Assembly: GCA_963806145.1 (NCBI GenBank)
Contig: CAWDXD010000036.1
Location: forward strand, 62,001-126,000
Direction: 5' to 3'
Length of the DNA: 64,000 nt
Origin: DASXKD01 sp963806145
GTDB taxonomy: Bacteria; Actinomycetota; Actinomycetes; Streptosporangiales; Streptosporangiaceae
Every line of letters begins with the position of its first letter. Position 1 is the first letter of the stretch. Position numbers and translations under genes: made by a program. The notes below the pieces were generated by a model. The model was not told where the DNA came from and did not search any database. It worked only from the letters and a program-made list of their open reading frames with translations. Of the stretch, positions 1-9,006 are shown piece after piece.

Positions 1-142
1 GGTTCCGCCGGCTTGTCCGGCTGGGCGGTCCCCGGTGCTGTCCGGCCGGGCGGGCGCGGGGAAGTTCACCGCCGTAGTCACCAAGTCAGCCCTGATCCTG
101 CCCTACCTGGCGGTCGCGGCAGGCCTGGCAGTCGCCTCGTAG
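1..142 (+). CDS. 3' end of a small reading frame open to the left edge
   Basis: A frame open from the left edge ends at TAG 140-142, 26 bases before the ABC ATPase start. Its last 27 residues read KFTAVVTKSALIL then PYLAVAAGLAVAS, a single hydrophobic segment. This resembles the C-terminus of a small membrane protein, or a micropeptide of the kind encoded at 9652. No family is recognised. The true start may be outside the window or at an internal GTG. The short gap suggests co-transcription with the ABC genes. This is an inference from hydrophobicity and position only. Confidence 0.25.
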   Translation, partial: VPPACPAGRSPVLSGRAGAGKFTAVVTKSALILPYLAVAAGLAVAS

Positions 143-168
143 GCGATCGGTATCTCGAGGAGGACCTC

Positions 169-914
169 ATGAACGTGGAGATCAGCGGGGTGACCCGGCG
201 GTTCGGCCGGAACCTTGCCGTGGCGGGGGTGGATGTGGAGACCGGCCCGGGGGTGTTCGGGCTGCTGGGCCCGAACGGCGCGGGCAAGACCACGCTGCTA
301 CGGATGATGGCCACCGTGATCACCCCGTCCGCGGGGACGCTGCGGCTGCTCGACCGCGACCCAGGCAGCTACGGGCCGCGGCGGGAGATCCGGCGCCGGC
401 TCGGATACCTGCCGCAGAACCTCGGCTACTACCCGGGGTTCACAGTGGAGGAGTTCGTCCAGTACTTCGCGCTGCTCAAGCAGATGCCGCCGGCCCGATC
501 CCCGCCGCCGTGGCGGCTGCGGTCGAGCGGGTGGATCTCGGCGGCAAGGCCAGGGCGAAGCTGCGCACCCTGTCCGGCGGGATGCTGCGCCGGGCCGGGA
601 TCGCCCAGGCGATCGTCAACGAGCCCGGCCTGCTGCTACTCGACGAGCCGACCGCCGGGCTGGACCCCGAGCAGCGGGTCGCGTTCCGCGACCTGCTGCG
701 CGACCTCGGTCAGCGGGCCACCGTGGTGGTCTCCACCCACCTGGTCGAGGATGTCGCCGCCGCGTGCACCGAGGTCGCGCTGATGGACGCCGGGAAGATC
801 GTCTTCCACGGCACCCCGGCGGAGCTGACCGCCCACGGTGAGGGCGCCGCCGCCGCGGGCGACGCCCCCCTGGAACGCGGCTACAGCGCCGTCCTGGCGG
901 AGTCACGGTCATGA
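169..914 (+). pseudogene. ABC transporter ATP-binding subunit, frameshifted
   Basis: ATPase of an ABC-2 type exporter that would energise the two membrane genes downstream. ATG 169 follows GAGGAGG. The first part holds Walker A GPNGAGKT at about residues 34-41 and the Q-loop region YLPQNLGYY. The frame is lost near base 496. The signature LSGGM, Walker B LLLLDEP and the H-loop STH continue in another frame from about 498 to the stop at 914. Restoring one base (for example CCCC for CCC near 496) gives a normal protein of about 248 residues. The end overlaps the next gene by 4 bases. Either the gene is recently inactivated or the base is an assembly error; the downstream partners are intact, which favours the latter. 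Confidence 0.85.
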
Positions 915-2461
915 CCGCCGCCGGCGTCCCGCTCAGGACCGGACGGGCCACGGCCCGGCGCATGGCCTGCCTAGCGGCCGCGGGGCGGTTGCTGCGGCTG
1001 GAGTTCAAGCGCAACGCGGTGCCGTACGTGCTGCCGCTGCTCGCGGCGGTGTTCTTCTTCAACACGGTACGTACCGCGGATGGGTTCCCGCCCGTCTGGA
1101 CCCTGCGCGCGTCGGTGATCACCGATCACATGCTGTTCGAGTTCAGCGCGTTCGCCGGAGGCCTGGCCGCATGGGTGGGATCGCGCGAGGGGCGCAGGAA
1201 GACCATCGACCTGGTGGCGGCCACACCCCGCGCGGCGTGGGCGCGGCTGAGCGTCACCCTGGCCGGGACGCTGAGCTGGCTGCTGCTGGCGTTCCTGGCC
1301 GGGGTCGCAGTGCTGTACACCCAGACCGCGCTGCAGGCGACCTGGGGCGGGCCCCCGCTGTGGCCGGTGTTCGTCGGCACGGCCGCAGTGATCGTGGTGG
1401 CCACTATCGGGTTCACCTGCGGTGTCTTCTTCCCCGGGCGGTTCACCGCGCCGCTGGTCGCGACCGGCGCGCTCGTCCTATACCAGACCGGGCTCCGCCA
1501 GGCTCTGCGCGTCACGGTCTCGTCGGGCACGCACGCACTGCTGTCGCCGGCCAGCGCCCAGTCCTCCGTCGATGCGGGCGTCTACCATCACGTCGCACCG
1601 GACCTGTCGATCACGCAGGTCATGTTTATGGGCGGGATCGCCGTTGCGCTGTTCGGCGTGCTCGGCCTGGCGCCGGAGCTTCGCCAGTTCGCGTCGTCCG
1701 GCGGCCGAACGTTCTTGCGCGCCGCGCTCGCCGGTGCTGACGGCTGGCTGCTCCGCGCGGTCGCGGTCATCCTGGTCGCGTGCGGCGTCGCCGCGTCCTG
1801 GACCGCGTTCGCGCTGGCCGGGACCGCGAAACCGGACGCGGCCGGCGGATGGGAGATCCCGGCGCTGCACTCCGCAGCCAGCGACCGGCCGGTGCCTGCC
1901 ATCCCCGACTGCAGGTCCTCGTCCGGGTTCGGTGTGTGCGTCCACCCGGCATTCGGCTTCTACCTGAACGACCTGGCCGCGGCGCTTGGCCCGGTGGCCG
2001 CCGAGATCGCGGGCCTGCCCGGCGCGCCGACCGCCGCCAAAGAGGTGGCGAGCGTGAACGGCGGCCAGGATGTCCAGAGTGGCATCTCTGTGAATCCCCC
2101 GGTATTCGAGTTCACCGCGGAGCATGTGGGATCCATGTTCGGGCAGTTCTACGGGAGCCAACGCGACCCGGTGGGGTGGCGCGAGGGGTTCCAGCAGGGG
2201 CTGCTTGACGCGTTCCTCACGGGGCGGCCGCCTCATGCGGGTCCTGTCCCGATTCTGCTGGGACCGGCGCAGCAGGCGGTGGAGGACGCGCTGCTGACCG
2301 CAGTCGGCTCGCAGCCGCTCAGCGCCGGCGTGACGTCGGCCGGCGTCTCCGCCGCCACACAGCGGTTCGCCACGCTGCCCGCCGGCGCGCGGCGCGCCTG
2401 GCTGGCGGCGCACCTGGCCGCGCTGCGGGCCGGCAAGATCACCCCGGAGCAGATCCCATGA
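911..2461 (+). CDS. ABC transporter membrane subunit with large extracytoplasmic region
   Basis: A 516-residue membrane protein. ATGA overlap with the ATPase shows translational coupling. The N-terminal 300 residues carry about seven hydrophobic segments (for example YVLPLLAAVFFF, WLLLAFLAGVAVLY, VIVVATIGFTCGVFF), as in ABC-2 permeases. The C-terminal 200 residues after the last segment (ILVACGVAASWTAF) are soluble, with cysteines in DCRSSSGFGVCVHPAFGF. They may be an extracytoplasmic domain, perhaps disulfide bonded. The substrate cannot be read from sequence. The GSREGRRKTIDLVAATP stretch resembles the region after TM2 of actinobacterial ABC exporters. Confidence 0.7.
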   Translation: MTAAGVPLRTGRATARRMACLAAAGRLLRLEFKRNAVPYVLPLLAAVFFFNTVRTADGFPPVWTLRASVITDHMLFEFSAFAGGLAAWVGSREGRRKTIDLVAATPRAAWARLSVTLAGTLSWLLLAFLAGVAVLYTQTALQATWGGPPLWPVFVGTAAVIVVATIGFTCGVFFPGRFTAPLVATGALVLYQTGLRQALRVTVSSGTHALLSPASAQSSVDAGVYHHVAPDLSITQVMFMGGIAVALFGVLGLAPELRQFASSGGRTFLRAALAGADGWLLRAVAVILVACGVAASWTAFALAGTAKPDAAGGWEIPALHSAASDRPVPAIPDCRSSSGFGVCVHPAFGFYLNDLAAALGPVAAEIAGLPGAPTAAKEVASVNGGQDVQSGISVNPPVFEFTAEHVGSMFGQFYGSQRDPVGWREGFQQGLLDAFLTGRPPHAGPVPILLGPAQQAVEDALLTAVGSQPLSAGVTSAGVSAATQRFATLPAGARRAWLAAHLAALRAGKITPEQIP

Positions 2462-3123
2462 CCGCTGCCGAGGTACTGAAGCCTCCGGCCGTCCCAGCCG
2501 GGGCTGCCTGGCGCGGCCCGTCTGGCGTCCGCCTGGCGTGGTTTCACCTGCGCAGCCGGCGTGTCCCTGCCGGGATCCTCGCGCTGGCCGCTTGCGGCGC
2601 CCTGCTGCACGCGGTGCTGCACTGGCACTGGGCGTTCAACTCCGGCCCCTACGCGCAGCAAGTCCCGCTGATCATCGAGGCGGGTGCGGCGACGGTGATC
2701 GCGGTGACGGTGCACAGCCCGTTCGGCGAGACGGAGCAGTCCGCCGGGCCCTGGCTGCCATGCCTGCGGCTGCTCGCCACCGCCGGGATGTGCGGGCTGG
2801 CGATCGCGCTGCTTCAGCTGGGCGCCGCCGGCGAGAGCCTCAACGATGGCGTTCTGGTACTTGCCAGGAACGTCATCGGGATCACCGGCATCGGGTTGCT
2901 GTGCTCGCTGGTCACCGGCGGCCTGCTCGCCTGGACGCTCCCGCTGGGATACATGGCGTTCTGCCAGTACGCCCTGCTTGAAGGCTGGACCGCCCCGTGG
3001 ACCTGGCCGGTCCGCCCGCCCGCCGACCGCGGCGCCTGGATCTGCGCCTGCGCGGTCTTCACGGCCGGCCTGCTCCTGTTCACCATCCGCGGCCCCCGCA
3101 CCCGCCTCAGCGACCCCAGTTAG
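2458..3123 (+). CDS. Membrane protein, probable third component of the ABC exporter
   Basis: 221 residues with about five or six hydrophobic segments (ILALAACGALLHAVLHW, LLATAGMCGLAIALLQL, VIGITGIGLLCSLVTGGLLAW, WICACAVFTAGLLLFTI). It starts inside the stop of the preceding membrane gene (ATGA at 2458), so the three genes form one coupled operon of ATPase, large membrane subunit and small membrane subunit. No named family is recognised. A role as second permease or accessory subunit is inferred from the operon. Confidence 0.6.
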   Translation: MTAAEVLKPPAVPAGAAWRGPSGVRLAWFHLRSRRVPAGILALAACGALLHAVLHWHWAFNSGPYAQQVPLIIEAGAATVIAVTVHSPFGETEQSAGPWLPCLRLLATAGMCGLAIALLQLGAAGESLNDGVLVLARNVIGITGIGLLCSLVTGGLLAWTLPLGYMAFCQYALLEGWTAPWTWPVRPPADRGAWICACAVFTAGLLLFTIRGPRTRLSDPS

Positions 3124-3159
3124 GGGAATCCGCCGCTGCGGCGTTTTACAGTTTCGGCC

Positions 3160-3224
3160 GGTGAGCCCGTGGCGCAGGCCGCGTTCGCACCGAGGGGCCA
3201 GGGAATCAAATCCCCCGGCTCGCC
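3160..3224 (+). other. tRNA-like remnant in a 307-base intergenic stretch
   Basis: Between the ABC operon and the methyltransferase (3124-3430) there is no supported gene. 3160-3166 (GGTGAGC) can pair over 7 bases, with one G-T pair, with 3218-3224 (GCTCGCC). Just inside the 3' arm lies AATCAAATCCCCC, which resembles a T-loop and stem. The enclosed 65 bases are too short for a standard tRNA and show no convincing anticodon arm. It could be a decayed tRNA, an old attachment scar or chance. Confidence 0.2.
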
Positions 3225-3430
3225 CATCCGAACAGCAGAGTGCCTTCATCTTGTCTCCACATGGCTGGATTGTGCTTGGCTGGACCGCCGGTGAGAGGTC
3301 ACCGGCCGGCCATCTACGGGAGGCGGGATCGATGGGCGTACAGGGGCGGCGCAGGTGAGGGCTGCGCCCCGCCAGCCGGCGCCGGCGGGCGAGCCGACCG
3401 AAGCGGCCGCTGGGTCCGGACCGGAGAGCC

Positions 3431-4315
3431 TTGCCATGCCCGTTCAACCGCTCGACCTCACCAGCACGGGGACCGGTAGTGCCTGAGGAGCCGCAGCCCC
3501 CCGCGCAGTTCCAGGCGCCGGCCGAGCACTACGACCGCTTCATGGGCCGCTATACCCCCGCCCTGGCCATGGCGCTGGCCGACGCCGCCGGGATCCAGCC
3601 CGGCATGCGGGTCCTCGACGTCGGCTGCGGGCCGGGCGGCCTTACCCGGGAACTGGCCACCCGTCTCGGCCCGGGCAACGTCGCCGCGATCGACCCCGCC
3701 CCGCGGTTCGCTGCCGCCTGCCGCGACCGCAACCCCGGAGCCGACGTGCGCACCGGAATGGCCGAACAGCTGCCCTGGCCGGCCGCGCACTTCGACGCGG
3801 CCCTGGCCTCGCTGGTCATCGGCTTCCTGCATGACCCCGGCCAAGGAGTGAGGGAGATGGCCCGGGTCACCCGCCCTGGCGGCACCGTCGCCGCCTGCAT
3901 GTGGGACACCACCACCGGCGGCATGACCATGCTGCGGCTTTTCTGGACCGCGGTCCGGCGGGTAGAGCCCACCGCGGCCGGTGAGTCCGGCCTCGCCGGC
4001 ACCACCGACGGTGACATCGCCCGCCGCCTGCGTCACGCCGGCCTCCAGCACGTCACCAGCGGCGCCTTGATCAGCCACGCCGACTACACCGACTTCGACG
4101 ACTTCTGGCAACCCTTCACCCTGGCCGTCGGCCCAGCAGGCCACTACCTGCGCACCCTCCCAGCAGGCCAGCAGGCCGCGGTCCGCGACGCCTGCCGCAC
4201 CCACCTCCCGGACGGGCCCTTCACGCTCCCCGCCCGCGCCTGGTACGCCCGCGGTCTCGTCCCTGCGCCCCACGGCGGCAGCCGCACCCACGGCCATCGC
4301 GATGGCCCGGCATGA
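3431..4315 (+). CDS. Class I SAM-dependent methyltransferase
   Basis: 294 residues of the Methyltransf_11 type. Motif I is VLDVGCGPGGL (about residues 61-71), followed by the acidic loop AAIDPAP and the post-motif region DAALASLVIGFLHDP with ARVTRPGGTVA. ATG 3431 follows GGAG; a GTG at 3479 in the same frame is an alternative, since the first 16 residues look unconserved. The C-terminal DFDDFWQPFTLAVGPAGHYL resembles the end region of ubiE-like methyltransferases of unknown substrate. It is a single gene followed by a hairpin terminator. The substrate is unknown. Confidence 0.8.
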   Translation: MPCPFNRSTSPARGPVVPEEPQPPAQFQAPAEHYDRFMGRYTPALAMALADAAGIQPGMRVLDVGCGPGGLTRELATRLGPGNVAAIDPAPRFAAACRDRNPGADVRTGMAEQLPWPAAHFDAALASLVIGFLHDPGQGVREMARVTRPGGTVAACMWDTTTGGMTMLRLFWTAVRRVEPTAAGESGLAGTTDGDIARRLRHAGLQHVTSGALISHADYTDFDDFWQPFTLAVGPAGHYLRTLPAGQQAAVRDACRTHLPDGPFTLPARAWYARGLVPAPHGGSRTHGHRDGPA

Positions 4316-4370
4316 CGCACGACCCGAACCTGCACCGGCTCGTCATCGCCCGGTGAGAGTGGCCGCCTCA

Positions 4371-4406
4371 CCGAGGTGCCCTGCCGGGGAAGGCTGGGCA
4401 CCTCGG
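4371..4406 (+). terminator. Hairpin terminator after the methyltransferase
   Basis: CCGAGGTGCCC (4371-4381) pairs perfectly with GGGCACCTCGG (4396-4406) across a 14-base loop. It lies 56 bases after the methyltransferase stop and 38 before the CDF gene. There is no clear T-run, as is common in GC-rich actinobacteria. Confidence 0.6.
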
Positions 4407-4444
4407 CGGTTTCCGGTGCCCGCGGTGTGTGTTAGTAGTGGTTG

Positions 4445-5479
4445 ATGGCGCGCGAGCAGGGCGACGAGAGCGCACCGGCGCTGCCCGCGGACGGCAGGGC
4501 CGCCCGCGGATCCCGTGACGTGCTCAGGTCCGCGCCGTCGGCACACGACCCTGGCGGGTCGGAGAGCCTCACGACGGTGCTGGTGGCTTTCGGCGCCAAC
4601 ATCCTGATCGCGGTGGCGAAGTCGGCCGCCGCCGCGGTGACCGGGTCGGCGTCGCTGGTGGCCGAGGCTGCGCATTCATGGGCGGACGCTGGCAACGGGA
4701 TCTTCCTGCTGGTCGCCGACCGGCGGTCCCGCCGTCCGGCCGATGAGGCGCACCCGTTCGGGCACGGCCGGGAAGCCTACGTGTGGTCGCTGTTCGCCGC
4801 GCTCGGGGTGTTCGTGGCCGGTGCGACGGTGTCCGTGGCACACGGTGTCCAGGAACTCATCAACCCCGAGCCGGCCGACCGGTTCGTCGTGGGATACGTG
4901 GTCCTGGCGGTGTCGTTCGTGCTGGAGGGAATCTCGTTCCTGCAGTCGATCAGGCAGGCCAGGCCCGAGGCGCAGTCGATGCAGCGGGACCTGATCGAGC
5001 ACGTGCTGGCCACGTCCGATCCCACCCTGCGGGCGATATTCGCCGAGGACGCCGCCGCGCTGACCGGCCTGGTCATCGCGACGGCAGGGCTGGCCGCCCA
5101 CGAACTGACCGGCTCGGCGGTGCCGGACGCGATCGGGTCGATCCTGATCGGTGTGCTGCTCGCCGTGGTCGCCATTGTGTTGATCAACTACAACCGGCGG
5201 TTCCTGGTCGGCCAGGAGGCCGACCCCCGGGTGCGGATCGCCGCTATCCAGGCCCTGCGGGCCGCGCCGGAGGTGGCCAGGGTGACCTATCTGCGGCTGG
5301 AGATCGTCGGGCCGCGGACGGTCTTCGTGGTCGGCGACGTCGATCTCACCGGCGACGACACCGAGTCCCACCTGGCCGTCCGGCTGCGCGCGCTCGAAGC
5401 GAAGATCAGTGCCTCGCCCGCGGTGGCCGGTGCGGTGCTGAGCCTGTCCGCCCCCGACGAACCGGCGCTCGAGGCCTAG
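4445..5479 (+). CDS. Cation diffusion facilitator (CDF) metal transporter
   Basis: About 344 residues; integral membrane exporter of divalent metal (probably Zn, Mn or Fe) driven by proton exchange. The TM2 site is HSWADAGN. The equivalent site in TM5 reads AEDAAALTG, with ED in place of the classical HxxxD, as in the SLC30A9-like branch of the family. The HPFGHGREAYVWSL loop between TM2 and TM3 is also typical. The cytoplasmic C-terminal domain (about 245-344) has the usual small alpha/beta fold. ATG 4445 is preferred to the TTG just before it. Metal specificity cannot be read from sequence. Confidence 0.85.
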   Translation: MAREQGDESAPALPADGRAARGSRDVLRSAPSAHDPGGSESLTTVLVAFGANILIAVAKSAAAAVTGSASLVAEAAHSWADAGNGIFLLVADRRSRRPADEAHPFGHGREAYVWSLFAALGVFVAGATVSVAHGVQELINPEPADRFVVGYVVLAVSFVLEGISFLQSIRQARPEAQSMQRDLIEHVLATSDPTLRAIFAEDAAALTGLVIATAGLAAHELTGSAVPDAIGSILIGVLLAVVAIVLINYNRRFLVGQEADPRVRIAAIQALRAAPEVARVTYLRLEIVGPRTVFVVGDVDLTGDDTESHLAVRLRALEAKISASPAVAGAVLSLSAPDEPALEA

Positions 5480-5569
5480 GCGCGCGAGCCCCTCGACCCG
5501 CGCGTGCGGCAGCCCCGGCGACGGCGTTAACCGGGTGGTTCCTGACTGCTGCTGGCTGCCAGTGCAGGG

Positions 5570-6115
5570 TCAGGCCCACCCGGCCGGGGAACGGCGCGCG
5601 GGGGCGGCGGGGTCGTCGTACCCGTCGGCCTGGGTGACTTCGTCGGCGACCCGGACTCCGTACCGGTAGGTGAGCTTGCCGCCCAGGTACCCAGAGGCCG
5701 CGAGCACGGCAAGGCTCACCGCTGAGAGGGCGATCTGCGCGGCGGGTACCGGCGCGGGATGGACGGCCTGGTACCGCCACGCGAATCCGGCCGCGTAAGC
5801 GGCCGTGACGATCAGGTTCAGGCTCGCGTGGATCACGGCGGTCCGCCGGGCCCTGGTCTGTTCGGGAAGGGCGAACAGGTCCAGGACGCCGAAGCAGGCG
5901 GCCAGGACCGCGCCGATCGCTCCGACACCGATCAGCCACAGCGACCCCTGGGCCAGGAACCCGGCGGGATGGACGGCGTGGGAGGCGATGTCGAAGACGA
6001 GGCTGGTGACCCAGGCGCCGATCGGCACCGTCACCAGGATCGGATGCAGCGGATGCCCGTACGTCCCCGCGAGCACGGTCACCGGCTGCTTGGCCTGATA
6101 CTGCCGGGGAAGCAT
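5570..6115 (-). CDS. DUF2231 family membrane protein
   Basis: 181 residues. GHPLHPILVTVPIGAW near the start is the hallmark of DUF2231 membrane proteins, followed by four hydrophobic segments and a short polar tail. ATG 6115 follows AGGAGGT; an upstream in-frame ATG at 6166 lacks a good site. The histidines in GHPLHP may bind metal or haem, but the function of the family is not established. It converges with the CDF gene and is the first gene of the stress/membrane region. Confidence 0.8.
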   Translation of the reverse strand: MLPRQYQAKQPVTVLAGTYGHPLHPILVTVPIGAWVTSLVFDIASHAVHPAGFLAQGSLWLIGVGAIGAVLAACFGVLDLFALPEQTRARRTAVIHASLNLIVTAAYAAGFAWRYQAVHPAPVPAAQIALSAVSLAVLAASGYLGGKLTYRYGVRVADEVTQADGYDDPAAPARRSPAGWA

Positions 6116-6471
6116 GGCGGGACCTCCTATTTGGCACTGCTGCGTGGAACTGCGTGCTGCTGGCACAGCCCGCTAGCGGTTTTGCGGGCGCTCGTGAAAC
6201 TGCCGTCCGCTCACATCACGTATCGGCAGGCGGCCGCGTTCATCCCGGGGACGGCAGCTTCCTTATGGCCCGCTCCGGGCGCGGTGCTGGCGGAGGGATG
6301 TGCTGGGGGTGCCGCCCGCCGTTCCGGAGTGAATCGCCAGGTCAGGTGCCATTGGCTTCGCGGACGGGTGACTGTCGAGATCACCCGTGGCGGGGGGCGA
6401 GGCCGGGGCGGCTTGGCCGTAGCGTCCCCGTAGACCTGGCTGACCTGCCCGGCGGCACTGGAGGTACCACG
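6116..6471. promoter_or_regulatory. Divergent regulatory region of DUF2231 and DUF1269 genes
   Basis: 356 bases without a supported gene between two divergent starts. At 6381-6397 TCACCCGTGGCGGGGGG is a degenerate copy of the 17-base inverted repeat seen elsewhere (left arm perfect, right arm poor). A lone GGGTGA half-site sits at 6366-6371. The rest shows nothing recognisable. Confidence 0.35.
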
Positions 6472-7002
6472 ATGGCCATCGACACGTTCATCGCCTACGT
6501 CGGCGTGTACAGCAACCCGGCCGACGCTAACGCCGACTATGACCTGGTCAAGGACCTGCATACCAAGGAGGGCCTGATCGACTCCTACGACGCGGCGGTG
6601 ATCGAGCGCCGCGCCGACGGAAAGGTCAAGATCACCAAGAAGCATGAGACGCCGACCCGGGTCGGCGGTGTGCTCGGTGGCGGGGTGGGCCTGGCGACCG
6701 GCCTGGTGGTGGTGCTGTTCCCGTTCGCGGCAATCGGCGGGGGCCTGCTGCTGGCCACGACCGCTGGGGGTGCCGTGCTTGGGTCGGTGGCCGGTCATGC
6801 GGCCGCCGGGATGAGCCGCCACGATCTCAAGGAACTGGGCGAGCACCTCGACACAGGACAGGCGGGCCTAGTGGTGGTCGGGGTGTCCGACATGGGGGCG
6901 AAGATCGAGCGGTCGATGAAAAAGGCACAGAAGGTGGAGGCCAAGCAGCTCAAGGCGGACAACGCCGAGATCGAGGCCGACGCCAAGTCGGCCCAAGGGT
7001 GA
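6472..7002 (+). CDS. DUF1269-type membrane protein
   Basis: 176 residues, ATG 6472 after GGAGGT. The N-terminal AYVGVYSNPADANADYDLVKDL and the central glycine-rich hydrophobic stretch (about residues 65-105, GGVGLATGLVVVLFPFAAIGG) followed by a lysine-rich tail match the DUF1269 family, whose members look like membrane-inserting, stress-associated proteins. A paralogue lies at 22383-22880. The C-terminal coiled region (KKAQKVEAKQLKADNAEIE) is probably cytoplasmic. No biochemical role is known for the family. Confidence 0.75.
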   Translation: MAIDTFIAYVGVYSNPADANADYDLVKDLHTKEGLIDSYDAAVIERRADGKVKITKKHETPTRVGGVLGGGVGLATGLVVVLFPFAAIGGGLLLATTAGGAVLGSVAGHAAAGMSRHDLKELGEHLDTGQAGLVVVGVSDMGAKIERSMKKAQKVEAKQLKADNAEIEADAKSAQG

Positions 7003-7070
7003 TGAGCGCGCGCGGCCCTTGCTGACCTACGCGGTGCCCCATATCGCCGTCCAGGCGCGCGGTCGCCCGG

Positions 7071-7433
7071 TCACGCGAGTTCTTGCTCCTGGACGGCTGA
7101 TCTTCTGCCGTAGATGGCGAGCCCGAAGAGCACGACCATGTCCACGGCGGTCACCACCAGGAACCAGGGCGGATACCCGGGGAGGCCGGAGATCTGCCCG
7201 AACCCGTTCACCAGCGCCAGCCCGGCCCCCAGCCAGCGGGCCCGCTGGCTGCCGGCGACCAGGCCGGCGGCCACTCCGAACTGGCCGATCGCGATGGCCA
7301 GCGTGACAAATCCCCAGGCGCGGAGGTTGCCGAAGACGTACTGCGGGGTGGCTGCAAAGCTGGCGGAGCGTGCGAGCAGGTAGACGCCGGCCCAGAAGTT
7401 GACACAGGCAGCGAAGGCCAGCGAGCCGGCCAT
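7071..7433 (-). CDS. DUF7144-like four-helix membrane protein
   Basis: About 120 residues with four hydrophobic helices. FAACVNFWAGVYLL, the tryptophan/glycine pattern in LRAWGFVTLAIAIGQFGVAAG, and PGYPPWFLVVTAVDMVVLFGLAIYG fit the DUF7144 pattern of small actinobacterial membrane proteins. The ATG at 7433 is used; the conserved part may begin slightly earlier (RARGLVRF), and no clear ribosome site is visible. It lies 40 bases after the glutamate decarboxylase stop on the same strand, so it is probably co-transcribed. A part in acid or GABA physiology is only guilt by association. Confidence 0.6.
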   Translation of the reverse strand: MAGSLAFAACVNFWAGVYLLARSASFAATPQYVFGNLRAWGFVTLAIAIGQFGVAAGLVAGSQRARWLGAGLALVNGFGQISGLPGYPPWFLVVTAVDMVVLFGLAIYGRRSAVQEQELA

Positions 7434-7473
7434 GAAGCGGACCAGGCCCCGGGCGCGCCGATCCGGCGCGGTA

Positions 7474-8874
7474 TCAGAGGTGGTTGAACCCGCCGGACTC
7501 CTCCTTGGACATCGGCACGGTGACCGGATGCTTGCCGAAGTGAGCCACCGCGTCGCGGAAATCATCGAGAAGCAGCGAGGCCATGTCCCGGCTCACCCCC
7601 AGACGGACCAGAATGCGCTGCACAGCGATATCGGATGCGCTCCCGGTAAGAGTGTAGGCCGGTACCTGCCAGCCGCGGGTGCGCAGCCGGTCGGCGAGGT
7701 CGAACAGGGTGTACCCCGGATCCTCGCCCTCGGCGATGCGCCAGGTGACCGTCGGTATCCCGGTGAGTGGGTTGCTGTCGCAGAGCAGCTCGAACGGGCC
7801 CAGCTTGACGATCTCGCCCGCCAGGTACTGGCCTACCTCATAGGAGGCCTGGTGGATGCGCCGGTAGCCCTCGAAGCCCAGGCGCAGGAAGTTGTAGTAA
7901 CTGGCGATGATCTGCCCGGCCGGACGGGAGAAGTTGATCTGGAACACCGGCATGTCCCCGCCGAGGTAGTTGACGTGGAATATCAGATCATCGGGCAGTT
8001 CGGCGGCATCACGGAAGACAACCCAGCCCGCGCCCAGCGGGGCCAGGCCGAACTTGTGCCCCGAGGCGCTGATCGACTTCACCCGGGGTAGCCGGAAGTC
8101 GAAGGCCACCTCGGGTGCGCAGAACGGGGCGAGGAAGCCACCGCTGGCCCCGTCCACGTGAATGTCGACATCCAGGCCGGTATCGGCCTGCAGCTTGTCG
8201 AGGGCGGCCGCCAGGTCCGCCACCGGCTCGTAGGCGCCGGTATAGGTGACGCCAAGCGTCGGCACCACCAGGATCGTGTTCTCGTCCACCCGTTCCAGCA
8301 TCGTCTCGGCGTCCATCGCGTACCGGCCGTGCTCCATCGGGACCTCGCGCATCTCGATGTCCCAGTAGCGGGCGAACTTGTGCCACACCACCTGCACCGG
8401 GCCGCACACCATGTTCGGGTTGTCCACGGACTTGCCCGCGGCCCGCCGCTTGGCCCGCCAGCGCCACTTGGCCGCCATCCCCGCCAGCATGCACGCCTCC
8501 GACGAGCCGATGGCCGAGGCGCCGACGGTGTTGGCCGCATCTGGCGCATTCCACAAGTCCGCCATCATGTGCACGCAGCGCCGTTCTATCTCGGCGCACT
8601 GCGGGTACTCGTCCCTGTCGATCATGTTCTTGTTGACCGACAGCGCCATCAGCGCCAGAACCTCCGGTTCCTCCCACGTCTGGCAGAACGTGGCCAGGTT
8701 CTGGCGCGCGTTGCCGTCGAGCAACAGCTCATCCGACACCACCTGGAACGCCTCCGAGGGCCGGCTCTCGTCGCGGGGGAACTTGTACTTCGGCACCGGC
8801 TTGGTCAGGTCGCGCCCGACGAACACACATTCCGCCATCTGGTCCCGGATAGTGTCACGCTCATGCAACGGCAT
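7474..8874 (-). CDS. gadB: Glutamate decarboxylase
   Basis: 466 residues; PLP enzyme converting glutamate to GABA and CO2 while consuming a proton. The PLP lysine is in SISASGHKFG (K274, matching K276 of E. coli GadB). HVDGASGGFLAPF carries the aspartate that pairs with the PLP pyridine nitrogen, and GSSEACMLAGMAAKWRWR is the substrate/PLP loop. ATG 8874 has GAGGGG 8 bases upstream; a GTG three codons earlier is too close to it. The C-terminal tail SGGFNHL ends in a histidine pair region like the pH-gating tail of GadB. No glutamate/GABA antiporter gene is visible in the window. The neighbourhood of HdeD-type and channel genes suggests an acid-stress setting. Confidence 0.93.
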   Translation of the reverse strand: MPLHERDTIRDQMAECVFVGRDLTKPVPKYKFPRDESRPSEAFQVVSDELLLDGNARQNLATFCQTWEEPEVLALMALSVNKNMIDRDEYPQCAEIERRCVHMMADLWNAPDAANTVGASAIGSSEACMLAGMAAKWRWRAKRRAAGKSVDNPNMVCGPVQVVWHKFARYWDIEMREVPMEHGRYAMDAETMLERVDENTILVVPTLGVTYTGAYEPVADLAAALDKLQADTGLDVDIHVDGASGGFLAPFCAPEVAFDFRLPRVKSISASGHKFGLAPLGAGWVVFRDAAELPDDLIFHVNYLGGDMPVFQINFSRPAGQIIASYYNFLRLGFEGYRRIHQASYEVGQYLAGEIVKLGPFELLCDSNPLTGIPTVTWRIAEGEDPGYTLFDLADRLRTRGWQVPAYTLTGSASDIAVQRILVRLGVSRDMASLLLDDFRDAVAHFGKHPVTVPMSKEESGGFNHL

Positions 8875-8905
8875 GGTCTGCACCCCTCAGTGCTCGCGGC
8901 CCGCG

Positions 8906-8931
8906 CCGGCGCTCACCCCGGGAAGCGCCGG
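8906..8931 (-). terminator. Hairpin between anti-sigma gene and gadB
   Basis: CCGGCGCT (8906-8913) pairs perfectly with AGCGCCGG (8924-8931) over a 10-base loop. It lies downstream of the anti-sigma gene and 32 bases upstream of gadB on the same strand. It may end the first transcript or structure the gadB leader. A perfect CTGGCGCCAG palindrome follows at 8936-8945. Confidence 0.4.
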
Positions 8932-9006
8932 CGTCCTGGCGCCAGCACGCCATATGGACCCTAGGCTCCCATGCTTGCGGATAGCGAGCCTGGCGAGCAT
9001 CCCCTG

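Noticed and set aside
3160..3224. An intact tRNA gene
   Set aside because: The arms pair at the ends, but the element is only 65 bases with no anticodon arm. Kept only as a low-confidence remnant.
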